From assembly GCA_004335635.1 (NCBI GenBank), contig QAXH01004482.1, positions 7,449-41,744 on the forward strand: a stretch of 34,296 bases of DNA, read 5' to 3'. Below are positions 1 to 11,145 of the stretch, piece by piece. Under the pieces are notes generated by a model, which was given only the letters and a program-made list of their open reading frames with translations, ran no database searches and was not told the origin of the DNA. Source of the DNA: Chloromonas sp. AAM2 (taxonomy: Eukaryota > Chlorophyta > Chlorophyceae > Chlamydomonadales > Chlamydomonadaceae). Positions within the stretch are counted from its first letter, which is position 1, and each line of letters starts with the position of its first letter. A program made the translations under genes and the position numbers.

Positions 1-3000
1 CACCTGTTATGCCGAGTGCTGGACGTGACGCGGGTAGAGGGGATCGTGGACCTTTCCGCTAGGCCTGAGCTAATCACCAAGGCGCTTCAAGGTAAGCGGG
101 CGTCGATGCTGCTGCTGCTGCTGCTGCTACTGCTGATTGATGTCACACCTGGCTTGCAATGTTACACTTAATCATGAGGCAGTGTGAGAGGGAACAGGAG
201 TAGGCTTCTGGGGTTGCCCCAGGGCGCAGGCTAGGGGGTCAGCAGGGTGCTTACAAATGGCTGGTGGCCTGAGGGGTCGCCCCACCTCATAGGGCCTCTT
301 GCCTTGCGGCAATCAAGGCAGAGATATGGGACGTCACAACTGCTGTGCTGTAACCTGACCATAACATGAAGCATGACTGTTGAATTCCTGAAGAATGTTG
401 CATGGTAACTGTTGTGGCTGTAGAAACCACTGGAATCGCTGCTACCCCGGGCGGAAAGAAGAAGGACAAGAAGAAAGCCAGCGACAAAAAAGCAGCAGAA
501 GCGTCTTTCATCACCCTGCCAGAGGACGTTAAGTTGGGCCAGTCGGTTGAAGCAGTTGTGGAGTTGGTTAGAGACGCTCCGTCCCACGTGGCTGTTCTCA
601 GCATTCCTTCGCTCGGCAATTGCCTTGCCTACGCTGCTCTAACCGATTTCAATGCGGTGGGGTTGGAGGCGGTTAAACGACGGTTGGAAGTGGGTGCTTC
701 GGTTACAGCCACGTTACAAGTGCTGCCTAGTGCTGCTACCGGTGGCAGAGTCTTGGCTGCTATAGATCTTACCAAGCCAGGCCCGTCTAAGGCGCAGGCA
801 AGCGGAGATGGGAAAGCGTTCAAAGCTGAAAAGTTGGTGGCTGGCGCAGTGGTGCCTGCTACCATCACTTCAGCTAGCCACGGGCCTTATGCTGAGGCTG
901 CTGTAGGAAAGAAAACGGTTGGTCGGATTCACATGTGTGATGTAGCGGAGTTGCCTGATGAGGGTGTGTTGCTGGCGGGGCAGCGGGCGCTGGAAGCCGC
1001 TGATGCTGATGCTGCTGCTGCGGCCGGGGGGGGCATGGGAGCGGAAGCGGGAGCGGAGGAGGGTGGCCGTCCGAGCAAACGGCAACGGAAAGAAAAGACG
1101 GGCGATGATGGCGCGGCAGTGGCGCCAGAAGTGAAGGCGTGGTTGCGTGGGGAGGCCAACCCGTTGAAACGGTTGACGGAAGGCCAGGTGGTGCAAGCAG
1201 TGGTGCTTCCCCGTGCCCCCACAAGCGCAAAGGCCGGGCAAGTGAAGCACCGCGGCACGGTTGAGCTGTCTACCAAGCCTGCGCTAATCGCAGCTGCATC
1301 CAAAGGGGAGTCTTTACCAGCACCGCTGCAGTTTAGCTCACTGTCCCTTGGAAAACTGGTCACGGGGTTAGTAACCGAAATCCATGATGATCACGTGTGG
1401 GTGGCGGTTTCTGCAGCGGTGCGGGGTCGTTTGCATATTCTGGACGCGTCCAGCCATCCAGAGCTCCTGGACAGCTTCCGGCAGCGGTTTCTGGAAGGTA
1501 AAGCAGTTGCTGCCCACGTGGTGCACGTGGACGCAGCGCAGCACACGCTAGACCTAACGCTGCTCCCCCAAGAAACGGACAAAACTGCACGTGGGCGGTT
1601 TGTGTCGCCTGCTGCGTTGATGCGAGCGGTCACTGCAGGGCCGGAGGCGGTGGAGGGGGTGTTGCGGGAAGAGGCGATGGTGATGGGGCGGCTCCTGCCG
1701 GGCGGGGGTGCGGACAGCGGGGGAGCTTTGCGAGTGCATCTGGGCGGGCGGCTGCATGGGCAGGTGGGTCAGCAGGGGGGCGCCAGGGGACAGGGTGTCA
1801 GGGCACAGGCCAGGGTGTGCGTGAGAGGCTGAGGCGGGTGCACGTTATGCACCTGTGCTGGGGAGTGAAAGGGGCCAGGGTGATGAATGACTGGCACCAG
1901 TATAGCCTTGGGTGTTTGAACAGGTGATTCAGCAAGGCGGACCAGCAAGGGGGTGCTACGGGGCAACGCAGGAGACAGGGCAGGGGAACGGGACAACGCA
2001 GGGGACATGGCAGGGGAACGGGACAGGGCAGGGGACATGGCAGGGCAACGGGACAGGGCAGGGGCTTGGCATAACCACTCCAGATTCATGGTAAAGTTGG
2101 CTGCGTACATACAATGTGTTTTTGGTTTGCAAGGGCCCACAATCCCGATCCGAGTCAGCAGTAGCTGGCAGCCGACGGCTTCTGGAGACCCTGTACTAGA
2201 CAGTAGGCACGAGCTACTGGCACAGCAACACAGCCTTGGGTTGCAGGGCACACGCCCCACCATATCGTTAGCCGCTTGCGCTGAAATTGTCTTTTGGCCG
2301 GTACTGGTACAATTCAAATTCGACTGAGCAGCGCTGACTGCGAATGTGTGGCTGCCCTTGCCGATTCAGGTCGCGCTTACAGATGTGCAGGACCGCTGGG
2401 TCGCCAACGTAGTGTCCAGCCTGCCCCCGGACGGGTGCTATGTGCGGGCGGTGGTGCTGGGCGTGCAGCGGGGCGCGGGGGCCGCGGGCGGCCTGCCAAG
2501 GGTGCATCTCTCGCTCAGACCATCAAAAGGAGGGCGTGTGGCAGGTACGAAGCGTGCAGTCAGCAACAGTGGTGGCTTGGCACAAGCACTTGTTACAGAG
2601 GGCCTGAGACCCTTGTTTTTGTTGGCTGTGCACTGTTGAGATCTGCTTGTTCGATTTCAAAGCGTGGAAAGTAGCACCTGTCGCTCGGCATGTGGACACG
2701 CATTGTTCTTGTTTACGTCAAGGAAGCCGTCACTGGACATGGAACGGGATGGGCATCGCTCTGACCTAGCCTGAGCAAGTAAAAAACAGATTTGCCGCAG
2801 CCTAGAATACCGGTCTTGTTCATGTCTTCCTTCAGAGCCCTGTTGACAGGTTGTTCACTTTAAGTCACGCGAGCCGCATAGTCCATCATTCGCTTTCAAC
2901 TCGGCTGTTCCCTGCTGCTGTTTTCTTCAGGCCTGTCCACCGCTACCACCGCCACCACTAACGGCTCCACCACCACAGGCGCGATAGGTACCTCCTGCCC

Positions 3001-6000
3001 TGAACTACTCACTCACTCCGCTGCCACCAAAGGCACCACCAAAGCCACTGACACCGCCGCCGCCGTCGCCGCTGCATCCAAGCCCGTTGCCTTGGGTACT
3101 GTCATGCGGGGTTACATCAAGCGGGCGGACGGGAAGCGGGGCGTGTTCGTGACCCTGGACCGACACACGGACGCAAGGATCAAGCTGTGCAACTTGGCGG
3201 ACGGGTGAGTGTGACAGCATGTGTGAGGTGGTGTGTGGGGAAACTGATGTGGGTGTGAGAATGTGCGTCTGGTCCCGTTGTACAATGCTCCTCCGGAGGT
3301 CCTTGGCATAAAACACTCAACTGCCTATGACCCTCCAGATCTGTCCACAGCATATCGACATTACGTTGATTATACAGGGCGAGTATTCAAAGTATGGTTT
3401 TGAAAATTACTCTTTCAATCGACCTAGAGATACACACTCAAACTTGCACACCCATCATGTTTTGGGTGTCCATCCAGTACTCTGTCAAACATTTGAATTC
3501 ATCCAACCGTTCTTGTAGGTTCGTCGAAGACCCCGCCTCCTCCTTTCCTGTGGGTCTGATGGTGGAGGGGCGGGTGGTGGCGAGCGAGGGGACGGGCAAG
3601 GAGGCCAAGATAGAGCTGTCGCTCAAGTGAGGCCAAGGGGGGGTTAGAGGATTGTCTTGGGGGGGGAGGGGAAACATGGGAGTCTTGCAAGGTCAAGTGT
3701 GCTGCTCAAGAAACCATGCCTGCACAATTCGCACCATGATCCAAAGTACAAAGTGTCAAGTGAGGCTACAAGAGGAGTAGGGCCAGGGGGAAGGGGGAAG
3801 GGGTGCTTGCTCATCTGACAGGGCTCTGGTTTGGTGCGCACCCGAGGATGGCAAAGTTGACGGGCGGCTACTGCTCAAACCTTCCCATTGCTATCTTGCG
3901 CAACTTCCGTCAGGTGGAGTGAATCAGTATCCATTGTAGGCGTGAGGTAGCCCGGATGTGCGGGGAAGCACAGCTAACCATGCACTGCTCGCGGCCTCAC
4001 TCCCTGCCGCATCCTGCGTGCAGGACGTCCGATGCCACCCGCACCTGGAAATCCGCTGCGGATTTCAAGGAGGGGGAGTTGGTTGCTGGGCGAGTGCGGA
4101 GGGTGGAGGCGTACGGCGTGTTTGTTGAACTGGCGGGAAGCGCAGTGGTGCGTGGGACGGAGTGGGGTGTGTGAATGGGATGCGATTGGGTGGGGTAGAA
4201 TGCGGGTGGGGTGTGGAGGACAGGTTGGCTTGACTGTCATGTTTTCATGTGCTCAGGCAAGGACTGGTACTATCCTTGCACTGGGTGTGGGAATACCAGT
4301 CTCTTCAATGCCACCTGCCGAGTAATTGTAATGACAGTGGTATCCCCAGTGCTCTCCACCTACTGTGACGAGGGCGGTAGTGTCTAGGAAGAGTTGCCAC
4401 ACTGTTTCCCAGGACCCCGTGATCAGAATCATATCACATGCCCTGTCACATGTCCTGTCACATGCTTGTCACATGCCTGTCACATGCCTATTCTTCGCAG
4501 GTTGGTCTGGCCCACATCAGCGAGCTAATAGACAGTGGGAAGGTCAAGGATGTGTCGGCTCTGTTCAGGCCACAACAAACAGTCAAGGCGAAGGTGCGGT
4601 GTTAAGCTAGAGTGTGTGTGTAGACGGACAGACACAGTCAAGGCGAAGGTGAGTAGTCAAGGCTAGGGTTAGGTTACCGTCAGGCGTACGAGAGGTTCCA
4701 CAGTGGGGGTGTGAGCGACACATGTTGGGATCACAGCAAACTTCAAGGACAGCGGCGAAGGGGAGAGCGCAAAGAGAAAAGGTAAACAGCCTATCCACTT
4801 TATGTGTGAAAGAAGAGATCAGAACTACAGGTTGCACAGAGCTGGCATGGGAGGGGAATCGCGAGGTTGCATTGGCATGCGATTCTTGAACACATGTTGC
4901 ATTGTTCTGTGCAGGTGGTCAAAGTGGACGCCGACACTGGCAAAATTTCCCTGAGCCTGAAACCGTCCCAAACAGGAGGTGCAGACGGGGACGTAGATGG
5001 GGCAGCCGGGGCCAAAACGGGCAAGAAACGCACGGCAGCAGCAGCCATAGACTTGGACCAGGAAATGGCCGAACAAGAAGACAATAAAGAGGAGGAGGGG
5101 GAAGAAGAGTTGCAAGGAAACGGCGCGGGGAAGGAAGACGAGAGTGGGGAGAGCGAGGAGGATGAAGAAGAGAATGATGAAGATGAGGAGGAAGAAGAAG
5201 ATGGTGGGCGTTTGTCCAAGAAGTCCAAGGTTGAAAAATCCGCCAATGGAAAGCTGTCCAAGGTCAGCGTTGATGATATGGATGTGGATAGTGAAGAAGA
5301 AGGAGAAGAAGAAGACGATGAAGATGAGGGTGGTTTGCAGTCAGACAGCGATGATGATGAAGGTGGAGAGCAGGAGGAGGAAGAGGAAGAAGCGGAGGAG
5401 GGAGAGAGTGGAGACGAAGGTGAAGATGATGAAGGTGGGATGGGGTTTGTGGCGGGATGGCTGCCTTGGAAGCGGCATCCCTTTTCTTTATGACAAGAAC
5501 TAGATTGGTGACCGCACCTAATTAGGTTGTCAAGGTGGAAGATCAGACGTTGAGAAGAAGTGATGAGACATGATTCAGGTCGCAAAATCAAAGAGCAGCA
5601 CGATGGGTGCTATTGAATCGGAAAAGGCCTGCTTGTTTAGTGTGGTGATTCCAGCCTGCCCGACGGCTGTAACCCAGAGCACTGACACAGTTACTTGCAT
5701 TTGGCAATAATGTGCTTGTCATGCGCAGGGGGAGATGAGGACGAGGAGGAGGAGGAAGAAGAAGGTGAGGCATGTTGGCCTTTTATACTTGAAAGCAAGA
5801 CGGTCACCTCTATCTCTACCTGACCGCATCATCAACTCATACCATCAGATTAATGGTGTGCAACTGTGTGGCTGTGCCCGGCTACTGTTGCTCAGGCATG
5901 TGTGCATGTGTGCCAGTGTGTTCTTCTAGCATGACCTGCTGTAGTGCCTTATTCGGAGCGAGCACTCGACAGGTCGCTTGCCAGCAACTCGCTGTCTGCT

Positions 6001-9000
6001 GCACTGGCCTGATCGTCCGTTGAATTACATGACAGCTGAATTGTTGGGCGGTCTCCTTTGTTTCCTAGCAGATACAGTGCAGCGAGAAATTGACACCAAA
6101 AGCGAGCAGCAACCACGCTTGAGCACACGCCATGTGTGTGCTGCGTGCAGATGCGGGTGCGGTGCAGGCGGGCGCGGCGTTGCGGCAGCGCTTGGCTGCA
6201 GCGGCACAGGGTCCCGGGTCGGCGGTGTGGGGAGGGCTGCTGCTCGTAGACGACCAAAAACAAGGTGAGAATGTGTGAAGGACCTGGGGGAGGAGGGCGG
6301 GGGCCAGGGCACCGGGTTGAAGATGTCATGGGATTCATCACGCCATGCTGGTTGCAGTTCTGGCTGGTGCGGTGCTCGGTTGTGCAAGGGTAGCACATGC
6401 TGTCCATTGATGTCGCACATGCAAGGAACCAGCATGAGCATGTGTTGCATGAACCATGATGTACGATGTGCTTCATGCTTCATCGTCCATGCCAACAAGT
6501 TCCCAGACTCTGTCTACTGGTGAGTGCACGCAACGGAACAGCTGTCACATTGATTATGGTGTGAGCTTGCTTCATGCTCGACGGTTCTCCCTCCTGCTGC
6601 AGCCGCTCCGGTGGCTGCTGAAGGCGACGCCAAGGGCTCCAAGACGTCCAAGGGCAGCAAGGCAGCACGCAAGCGGGAGGCAGAGGAGGCGGAGAAACGG
6701 ATTAGGGAGGCAGAGCTAGCCAGGTGAGGCGGGCGGACACAGGATGGGGCCTCCCTTCGTCTCCCGTCTAGAGAGATTTTTAGAATCAGTCAGCGTCTTT
6801 CCAATTCCCATGGCCGTGATCGCTGCAGCGACGTTGTCAGCGACATGTTGTAGGTGATTGTAGTCTGCCGTGCCCTTATGTATGCCGAGCAGCGTCTGGT
6901 GTGCACGTGGACCAGGGTGGGGCCCGGCAAGCACCTGCTGCCTGGGCGCATGCCTCTGCATGAGCTTTGGGCAAGCTAGACCAGGCAGCAGGTTTCGGAT
7001 TCGAATCCTTCAGCCCGATATTTGTTGGTTTTGCTCGCATGCTCATGCTTGAACCGTGCAGCCGGGGCTTGGACACCATGATGCGCTATCTGAATTCATG
7101 ACACATGGATGGCTGCACACATTTGGCAACTGAGGTGGTTGCTAGCTTTGGTTGTTGCACTGTGTTTCTGTGGAGGTTGTCAGGTGCCATGCTGCTGCCT
7201 CCGCTATTGGGACTCAAAACATTCAAAGCATTGCGCTCCTTCACACATTCGTTTTTCCAGGCCGCTTTATCTTTCTTACATTTATCACGTGAGCTCATCC
7301 TGTCCAAATTGGTTCATTGTTTTGCGTGCTTGTGTGTTTCTTCAGGCTTCAGGGCGAGACGGCGCCACAGAGCGCAGTGGAGTTTGAGCGAAGTGTGTTG
7401 GCCTCGCCTAACAGCAGCTACACGTGGATCAGGTGGGGCACTATATCACTGCGTGCGCAATGGCGGTACAGTGACAGCAAGTCATGTGGTGCGGTGCAGG
7501 TTTACTTTCAGGCCTTCGTCACCGTAAACACCAAAACCACCAACCTGCCAGCTGCAAGCGCTGCCTGCCATTCCTACAACTGCCAGAAGTGCATGTAGAG
7601 TCTGACTGAGCTTGGCTATTCAAATTGAGTGAAAAGATTGTCTAGTTTTGCACTGAGAGGAGGCGAAGTTGACTCAGCATTTGTGACTGAGCTTGCCTGT
7701 TTTGCTTTCCTGTGTTCCAGGTACATGGCGTGGCTGCTGGGTATGGGCGAGGCGGACAAGGCCAGGGCCGTGGCGCAAAGGGCTCTGGACACGATCAATT
7801 ACAGGTGGGGCACGTGGGGGGCGCGTGGCGTGGTCTGGCCAGGCGACAGAACGCCCTGGAAGGATGATACGTCTTGCCCTGGAGATGGCATCCTTCACGA
7901 GCAGCAAGTGCTGCATGACGGCAATTCAGCCAAGAATGTGTGACCAAAACCGTTTGTTGTTCGTTCCGTTTCCTTGCAGGGAAGACAATGAGAAGCTCAA
8001 TGTGTGGGTTGCGTGGCTGAACCTGGAGGCGGCGGCAGGCGCCCCGGCCAACAGCACCGACCCGCTCATGGCGCTGTTCAATAAGGCGCTGCAGTACTGC
8101 GAGCCCAAGAAGATCTACTTCGCTCTCCTAGGTAAGGCACTGCAGTACTGCGAGCCTAAGAAGATCTACTTCGCTCTCCTAGGTAAGGCACTGCAGTACT
8201 GCGAGCCTAAGAAGATCTACTTCGCTCTCCAAGGTAAGGCACTGCAGTACTGCGAGCCCAAGAAGATCTACTTCGCTCTCCAAGGTAAGGCACTGCACTA
8301 CTGCGAGCCCAAGAAGATCTACTTCTGCATCGCTCGCATTCAGTGGTGTCTCAACAACTGCAGTAGCTTGAATCCTTCCTATGTTGTTTGTCGTTGACCT
8401 AGGTTTAGAAAGCAACAACAACACTTGTGCTAGGATAACACATGTGCTAGGTAAGTTGACACATGTGTTAGTTTAGTCAACTCATGTGCTAGGTTAGGAA
8501 GTCGAAAATGCAGCTTGCAACTAAACAAATGTATGGCGAGGCCGACTTCATTCTTAGGTACATATGTCCTCACCTTGCCATGCTTCTTTGTCCTGCTTCA
8601 GGCATCCTGTCACGGGGTGGCCACACTGACCTGGAGTCCACCACCCTCAAGGCCATGTGCAAACGCTTTGGAGGCAGCGCCAAGGTGGGCACACGTTACA
8701 GAGCAAAACCAGGTGCAGAGCAAAACCAGTGCAGTGTCTGATCTGCATGGTGTGCGCTCGAGCCCTCCTTGCACATGTAGCTGACACCTGTGTACATGTG
8801 CTTCCTTTCCATTGCAGCGTATGGGGCCTTTGAAGCACTCATAACACACTAGTGTCAGAACACTAGTGTCTTTGTGTTTTCTGCTGTGTTGTACGCGCTG
8901 TTGTACCAGACCTTTCATGTGATGCCTTGTGCCGTACTGCCGTACCGCTGTGCCCTCAGATCCTATGATAACCAAAGCGTGTCTAACATGTTCCCTTCAG

Positions 9001-10115
9001 GTGTGGGTTCGGTCCATGGAGGTGTGTGTGGCTCGGGGCGAGGCGGAGGGCGTGAGGCCCGTGCTGCAGAGGGCGCTGCAGGCGCTGCCGCAGCGGAAGC
9101 ACATCAAGGTGAGTGCGTTACTGTCAAATAGCTGCTTTTGGGTGGGTTTGGCATGCCCAAACAGGAACTGTGAGGGTGCCATCTTACCATGTAGGGGGGC
9201 GTACTTGGGGATGCCAAAGGGCCTGCAAAGCAACACCGAGGCGGAGGGCGCAGGGAGACCGAGGGCGTAGGGAGGCCGAGCAGAGCTGGAGGCCGAGGGC
9301 ATAGGGAGGCCGAGGGCGTAGGGAGGCCGAGGCCGAGCAGAGCTTGTGGCTAAGGTGTCTGCAGCGCCATACACAGCTCCATGATTATCTAGTGCCTAAC
9401 GCTCTTCTGCTGTAAAAATAAAAGCGAAGCACATACATGCAAACTGCCACTGCTGCTGTTCCCTGTGCCCCTCGCCCCCTCAGGTGATCACCTCGGCTGC
9501 TCTGTTGGAGTTCCGGTCCGGGAGCGCCGAGCGGGGCCGCAGCGTGCTGGAGGGGGTGCTGAGGAACTACCCCAAGAGGGTTGACCTGTGGTCCGTGTAC
9601 CTGGACCAGGTGAGCAGGAGCCAGGCGCCCAGAACGGCTCGGGTTGGCCGGCCGCTCAGCACGTTTGTTCTGCCTTTCTAACGTTTGTGGATCAAGTGGG
9701 TTGAGCCACTGCGTTTTGAACGTTGGTCGAAGTGCTGGAGCATTGATGCACACCAACAGGCTGGCATGTTGATAGCGCTTTGGTTCTCTTCACGCGTGCA
9801 CATGACCTTGTCAAAGCCACCGCAATCAGATCAGTGGGTTTGTTGGACCACGTACTGAACCCTCTCCATTGCATCAATCCTACAAAGCATGTACCCACCC
9901 TGGTTTTGCAGGAGGTCAAGCTGGGTGATGCACCTCGCACCCGTGCCCTGTTCGAGCGCTGCACGAGCTTGCCCCTGCCGCCCCGCAAGGTCAAGTTCCT
10001 GTTCAAGCGGTGGCTCGAGTGGGAGAAGCGCCAGGCGGGCGGCCAGGCCACAGAGGCTGTGGAGCACGTCAAGCGGAGGGCCATGGAATTCGTACAGGCT
10101 TCAGTCAAGGCATAA
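1..10115 (+). CDS. RRP5: RRP5/PDCD11-like rRNA biogenesis protein, 3' part (5' end outside window)
   Basis: Rrp5 is a nucleolar scaffold of the small-subunit processome, needed for 18S and 5.8S/25S pre-rRNA maturation. I read 18 exons: <1-91, 424-1763, 2370-2544, 2931-3204, 3519-3626, 4024-4147, 4501-4593, 4915-5434, 5729-5764, 6151-6264, 6603-6723, 7346-7432, 7721-7804, 7980-8131, 8602-8684, 9001-9108, 9484-9609 and 9912-10115. All introns are GT-AG, phases agree throughout, and the total of 3840 nt is divisible by three (1279 aa plus TAA). Fragment residues 1 to about 740 hold S1-type RNA-binding folds; GVFVELAGSAVVGLAHISEL is a clear one. An Asp/Glu-rich linker with Lys patches follows, then a short VWGG segment like the FxW region of the family, a Lys/Arg/Glu helix, and HAT repeats (SPNSSYTWIRYMAWLL, EKLNVWVAWLNLE, YPKRVDLWSVYLDQ). 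The end, VKRRAMEFVQ, matches the family C-terminus. The exon 14 donor is duplicated four times (see the 51-bp array). The identification is firm; small exon-edge errors are possible. Confidence 0.93.
108..136. repeat. CTG trinucleotide run in RRP5 intron
   Basis: About eight CTG units, with one CTA interruption, lie just inside the first intron seen in the window (92-423). The rest of that intron shows no recognisable element. Confidence 0.8.
1970..2066. repeat. G-rich minisatellite in RRP5 intron
   Basis: About three imperfect units of roughly 30 bp, built from GGGACATGGCAGGGGAACGG and GGGACAGGGCAGG blocks, lie in the 606-bp intron 1764-2369. The remainder of the intron shows no gene. The G-runs on the coding strand could form quadruplexes in the pre-mRNA. 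Confidence 0.75.
4434..4490. repeat. CACATG-containing tandem repeat abutting a 3' splice site
   Basis: About five imperfect units of the form TGTCACATGCC run to within about 10 bp of the acceptor TTCTTCGCAG at 4491-4500. They take the place where a pyrimidine tract and branch site would be expected. Confidence 0.75.
4915..5764 (+). other. Acidic linker exons of RRP5
   Basis: After the last S1 domain the RRP5 frame enters about 150 residues dominated by Glu and Asp, broken by Lys/Ser patches (RLSKKSKVEKSANGKLSKVS). The stretch lies in exons 4915-5434 and 5729-5764; the second is only 36 nt and is nearly all Glu codons. Rrp5 proteins usually carry a charged linker between the S1 and HAT halves, so the position is expected. 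The GA-rich coding strand creates a long Ser-rich shadow frame on the minus strand, which I do not believe is a gene. Confidence 0.7.
8080..8334 (+). repeat. 51-bp tandem array (five copies) across an RRP5 splice donor
   Basis: Five copies with an exact 51-bp period start at 8080, 8131, 8182, 8233 and 8284. Copy 1 is the end of the genuine exon, encoding KALQYCEPKKIYFALL. Copies 2-4 repeat it with one or two changes and end in the same donor. Copy 5 loses the match after CTACTTC and has no donor. Candidate GT sites sit at 8132, 8183, 8234 and 8285, each as G|GTAAGG. Because 51 is divisible by three and every donor is phase 1, use of any of them keeps frame with the next exon at 8602, adding 0, 17, 34 or 51 residues. 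Only the first donor gives the expected family junction (FALLG then ILSRGG). Confidence 0.95.
8408..8505. repeat. Degenerate ACACATGTGCTAGG repeat in RRP5 intron
   Basis: Three or four diverged units containing CATGTGCTAGG or CATGTGTTAG follow the 51-bp array in the same intron. Several contain GGTAAG- or TAGGT-like strings that resemble weak splice donors. Confidence 0.55.
9237..9344. repeat. GGAGGCCGAGGGCGTAG minisatellite in RRP5 intron
   Basis: Purine-rich imperfect units of about 17-34 bp (GGGAGGCCGAGGGCGTAGG, with GCAGAGC interruptions) lie in the intron 9109-9483. They have no coding value that I can support. Confidence 0.8.
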
Positions 10116-10579
10116 AAGCCACTTGTCAACGCGTCGGTCCAGGCATGAAGTCATGACTTCCATTTGATGTGAATGTCTGCAGGGGGTTGCACATGACAAT
10201 CTTATTGGTAATTCAAACGAAGAGTTGCTGTGTATGTGACAGTGTGTGGAATGGCTGTGCATGAGCATTCCTTCCTGGCACGTGTCTAGGCAGGGCATGA
10301 GGTACTGATGAGATTCAATTGTTGCAGGTGCAACAGCGAACGTTTCTCAGTCAGCAACTCATCACCTCCTGTCCGGCACAGGCTGTTTCAATTCTGCCTT
10401 ATCGTCACATGCCTATATTCGAGTTGGCCTCTTCACAGGCAAATTTGTGTCGAATTTAATTACAACAATCCAATTACAATTGCTCGAGCACAAGCTTGCC
10501 CTACGGAGCTAGAGGTTCCTTTTGTCACCAGTGAATTTGCATTGTGATGCTGCTTTCAGTACGATTTGAATCAACATCA

Positions 10580-10584
10580 TGTAA
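10580..10584 (+). terminator. Candidate polyadenylation signal TGTAA for RRP5
   Basis: TGTAA lies 465 bp after the RRP5 stop. TGTAA is the usual poly(A) signal in chlorophycean algae. The position is plausible but unproven. Confidence 0.45.
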
Positions 10585-10612
10585 CCGCGACGAATTGGGC
10601 ATATATGTATCG

Positions 10613-10678
10613 ATTACATGAGGGTGATCTACATGCACCAAGCGCGAACGCTAGCAAACCATGCAAGAGATGAGGCTG
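10613..10678 (+). repeat. Dispersed repeat, copy A
   Basis: This 66-bp segment runs from ATTACATG to GAGGCTG and matches 23478-23543 at 56 of 66 positions by hand alignment. A partial third copy is at 26065-26106. All three follow a TATA/GTAT-like run. It is probably the end of an unclassified transposable element or SINE. Here it sits between the convergent RRP5 and TlyA genes. Confidence 0.7.
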
Positions 10679-10867
10679 TACACCGTCCTAACCAACCCTG
10701 AGCAACAGAAGGCATATTCAAGGCGCAAAGAGCAAAGCACACAGGAGTCACAGCACTGTGGAGAGACAAAGGCGTACTGGCAGAGGCTGTCGGACAAGGG
10801 GTCATGGGGGTCAACAGCTCATTCCGAGCTGCTGGGCGAATACTTCATACCTGGGCCATCACAATCC

Positions 10868-10872
10868 TTACA
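10868..10872 (-). terminator. Candidate polyadenylation signal (TGTAA on minus strand) for the TlyA gene
   Basis: TTACA on the plus strand reads TGTAA on the minus strand, about 275 bp after the TlyA stop. It is a weak call from a five-base match. Confidence 0.35.
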
Positions 10873-11145
10873 TGTATTTTCAGTCAGTGATATTCAGTCG
10901 GTGAATAGACTAAGCAGTCAAGCAGCGTACTTGCCACGCCGATGTGACAGGAAAAGTTGCAGCCCAAGGAAGGGGTGAGGTCATAGAAACCATTTGAATA
11001 ACAGAAGCCTGAGTGACCAGGGCTGCTGGCGAGGCTGGCCGCACTCAACGACAGCTGCCCTGCTTATGTGATTGTTTAAATGATCGAGGTGCATGATTAA
11101 ACAAAAATGAAAATGAAAAACAAAGGCAAGTCCAGTGGATATAAA

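Larger units (their letters stand above)
10116..11145. other. Convergent intergenic spacer between RRP5 and TlyA
   Basis: About 1 kb between two stop codons. It holds the presumed 3' UTRs, candidate poly(A) signals for each strand (TGTAA at 10580; TTACA, read on the minus strand, at 10868) and dispersed repeat A. A 105-codon plus-strand open frame starting inside the repeat (10661-10978) resembles no family I know and I do not call it a gene. Confidence 0.6.

Noticed and set aside
4800..5591. 263-codon minus-strand open frame rich in Ser
   Set aside because: It is the complement of the GA-rich acidic linker of RRP5. Serine runs arise from reading GAG/GAA codons backwards, and it has no domain.
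6975..7010. GGATTCGAATCC, similar to a tRNA T-arm
   Set aside because: No matching acceptor stem, D-arm or anticodon arm within 70 bp upstream. It is a short palindrome only.
8080..8334. CRISPR-like array
   Set aside because: The units are directly adjacent with no spacers and copy the coding exon, so this is a tandem duplication.
10661..10978. 105-codon plus-strand frame between RRP5 and TlyA
   Set aside because: It starts inside the dispersed repeat, has no family resemblance and no supporting splice or context signal.
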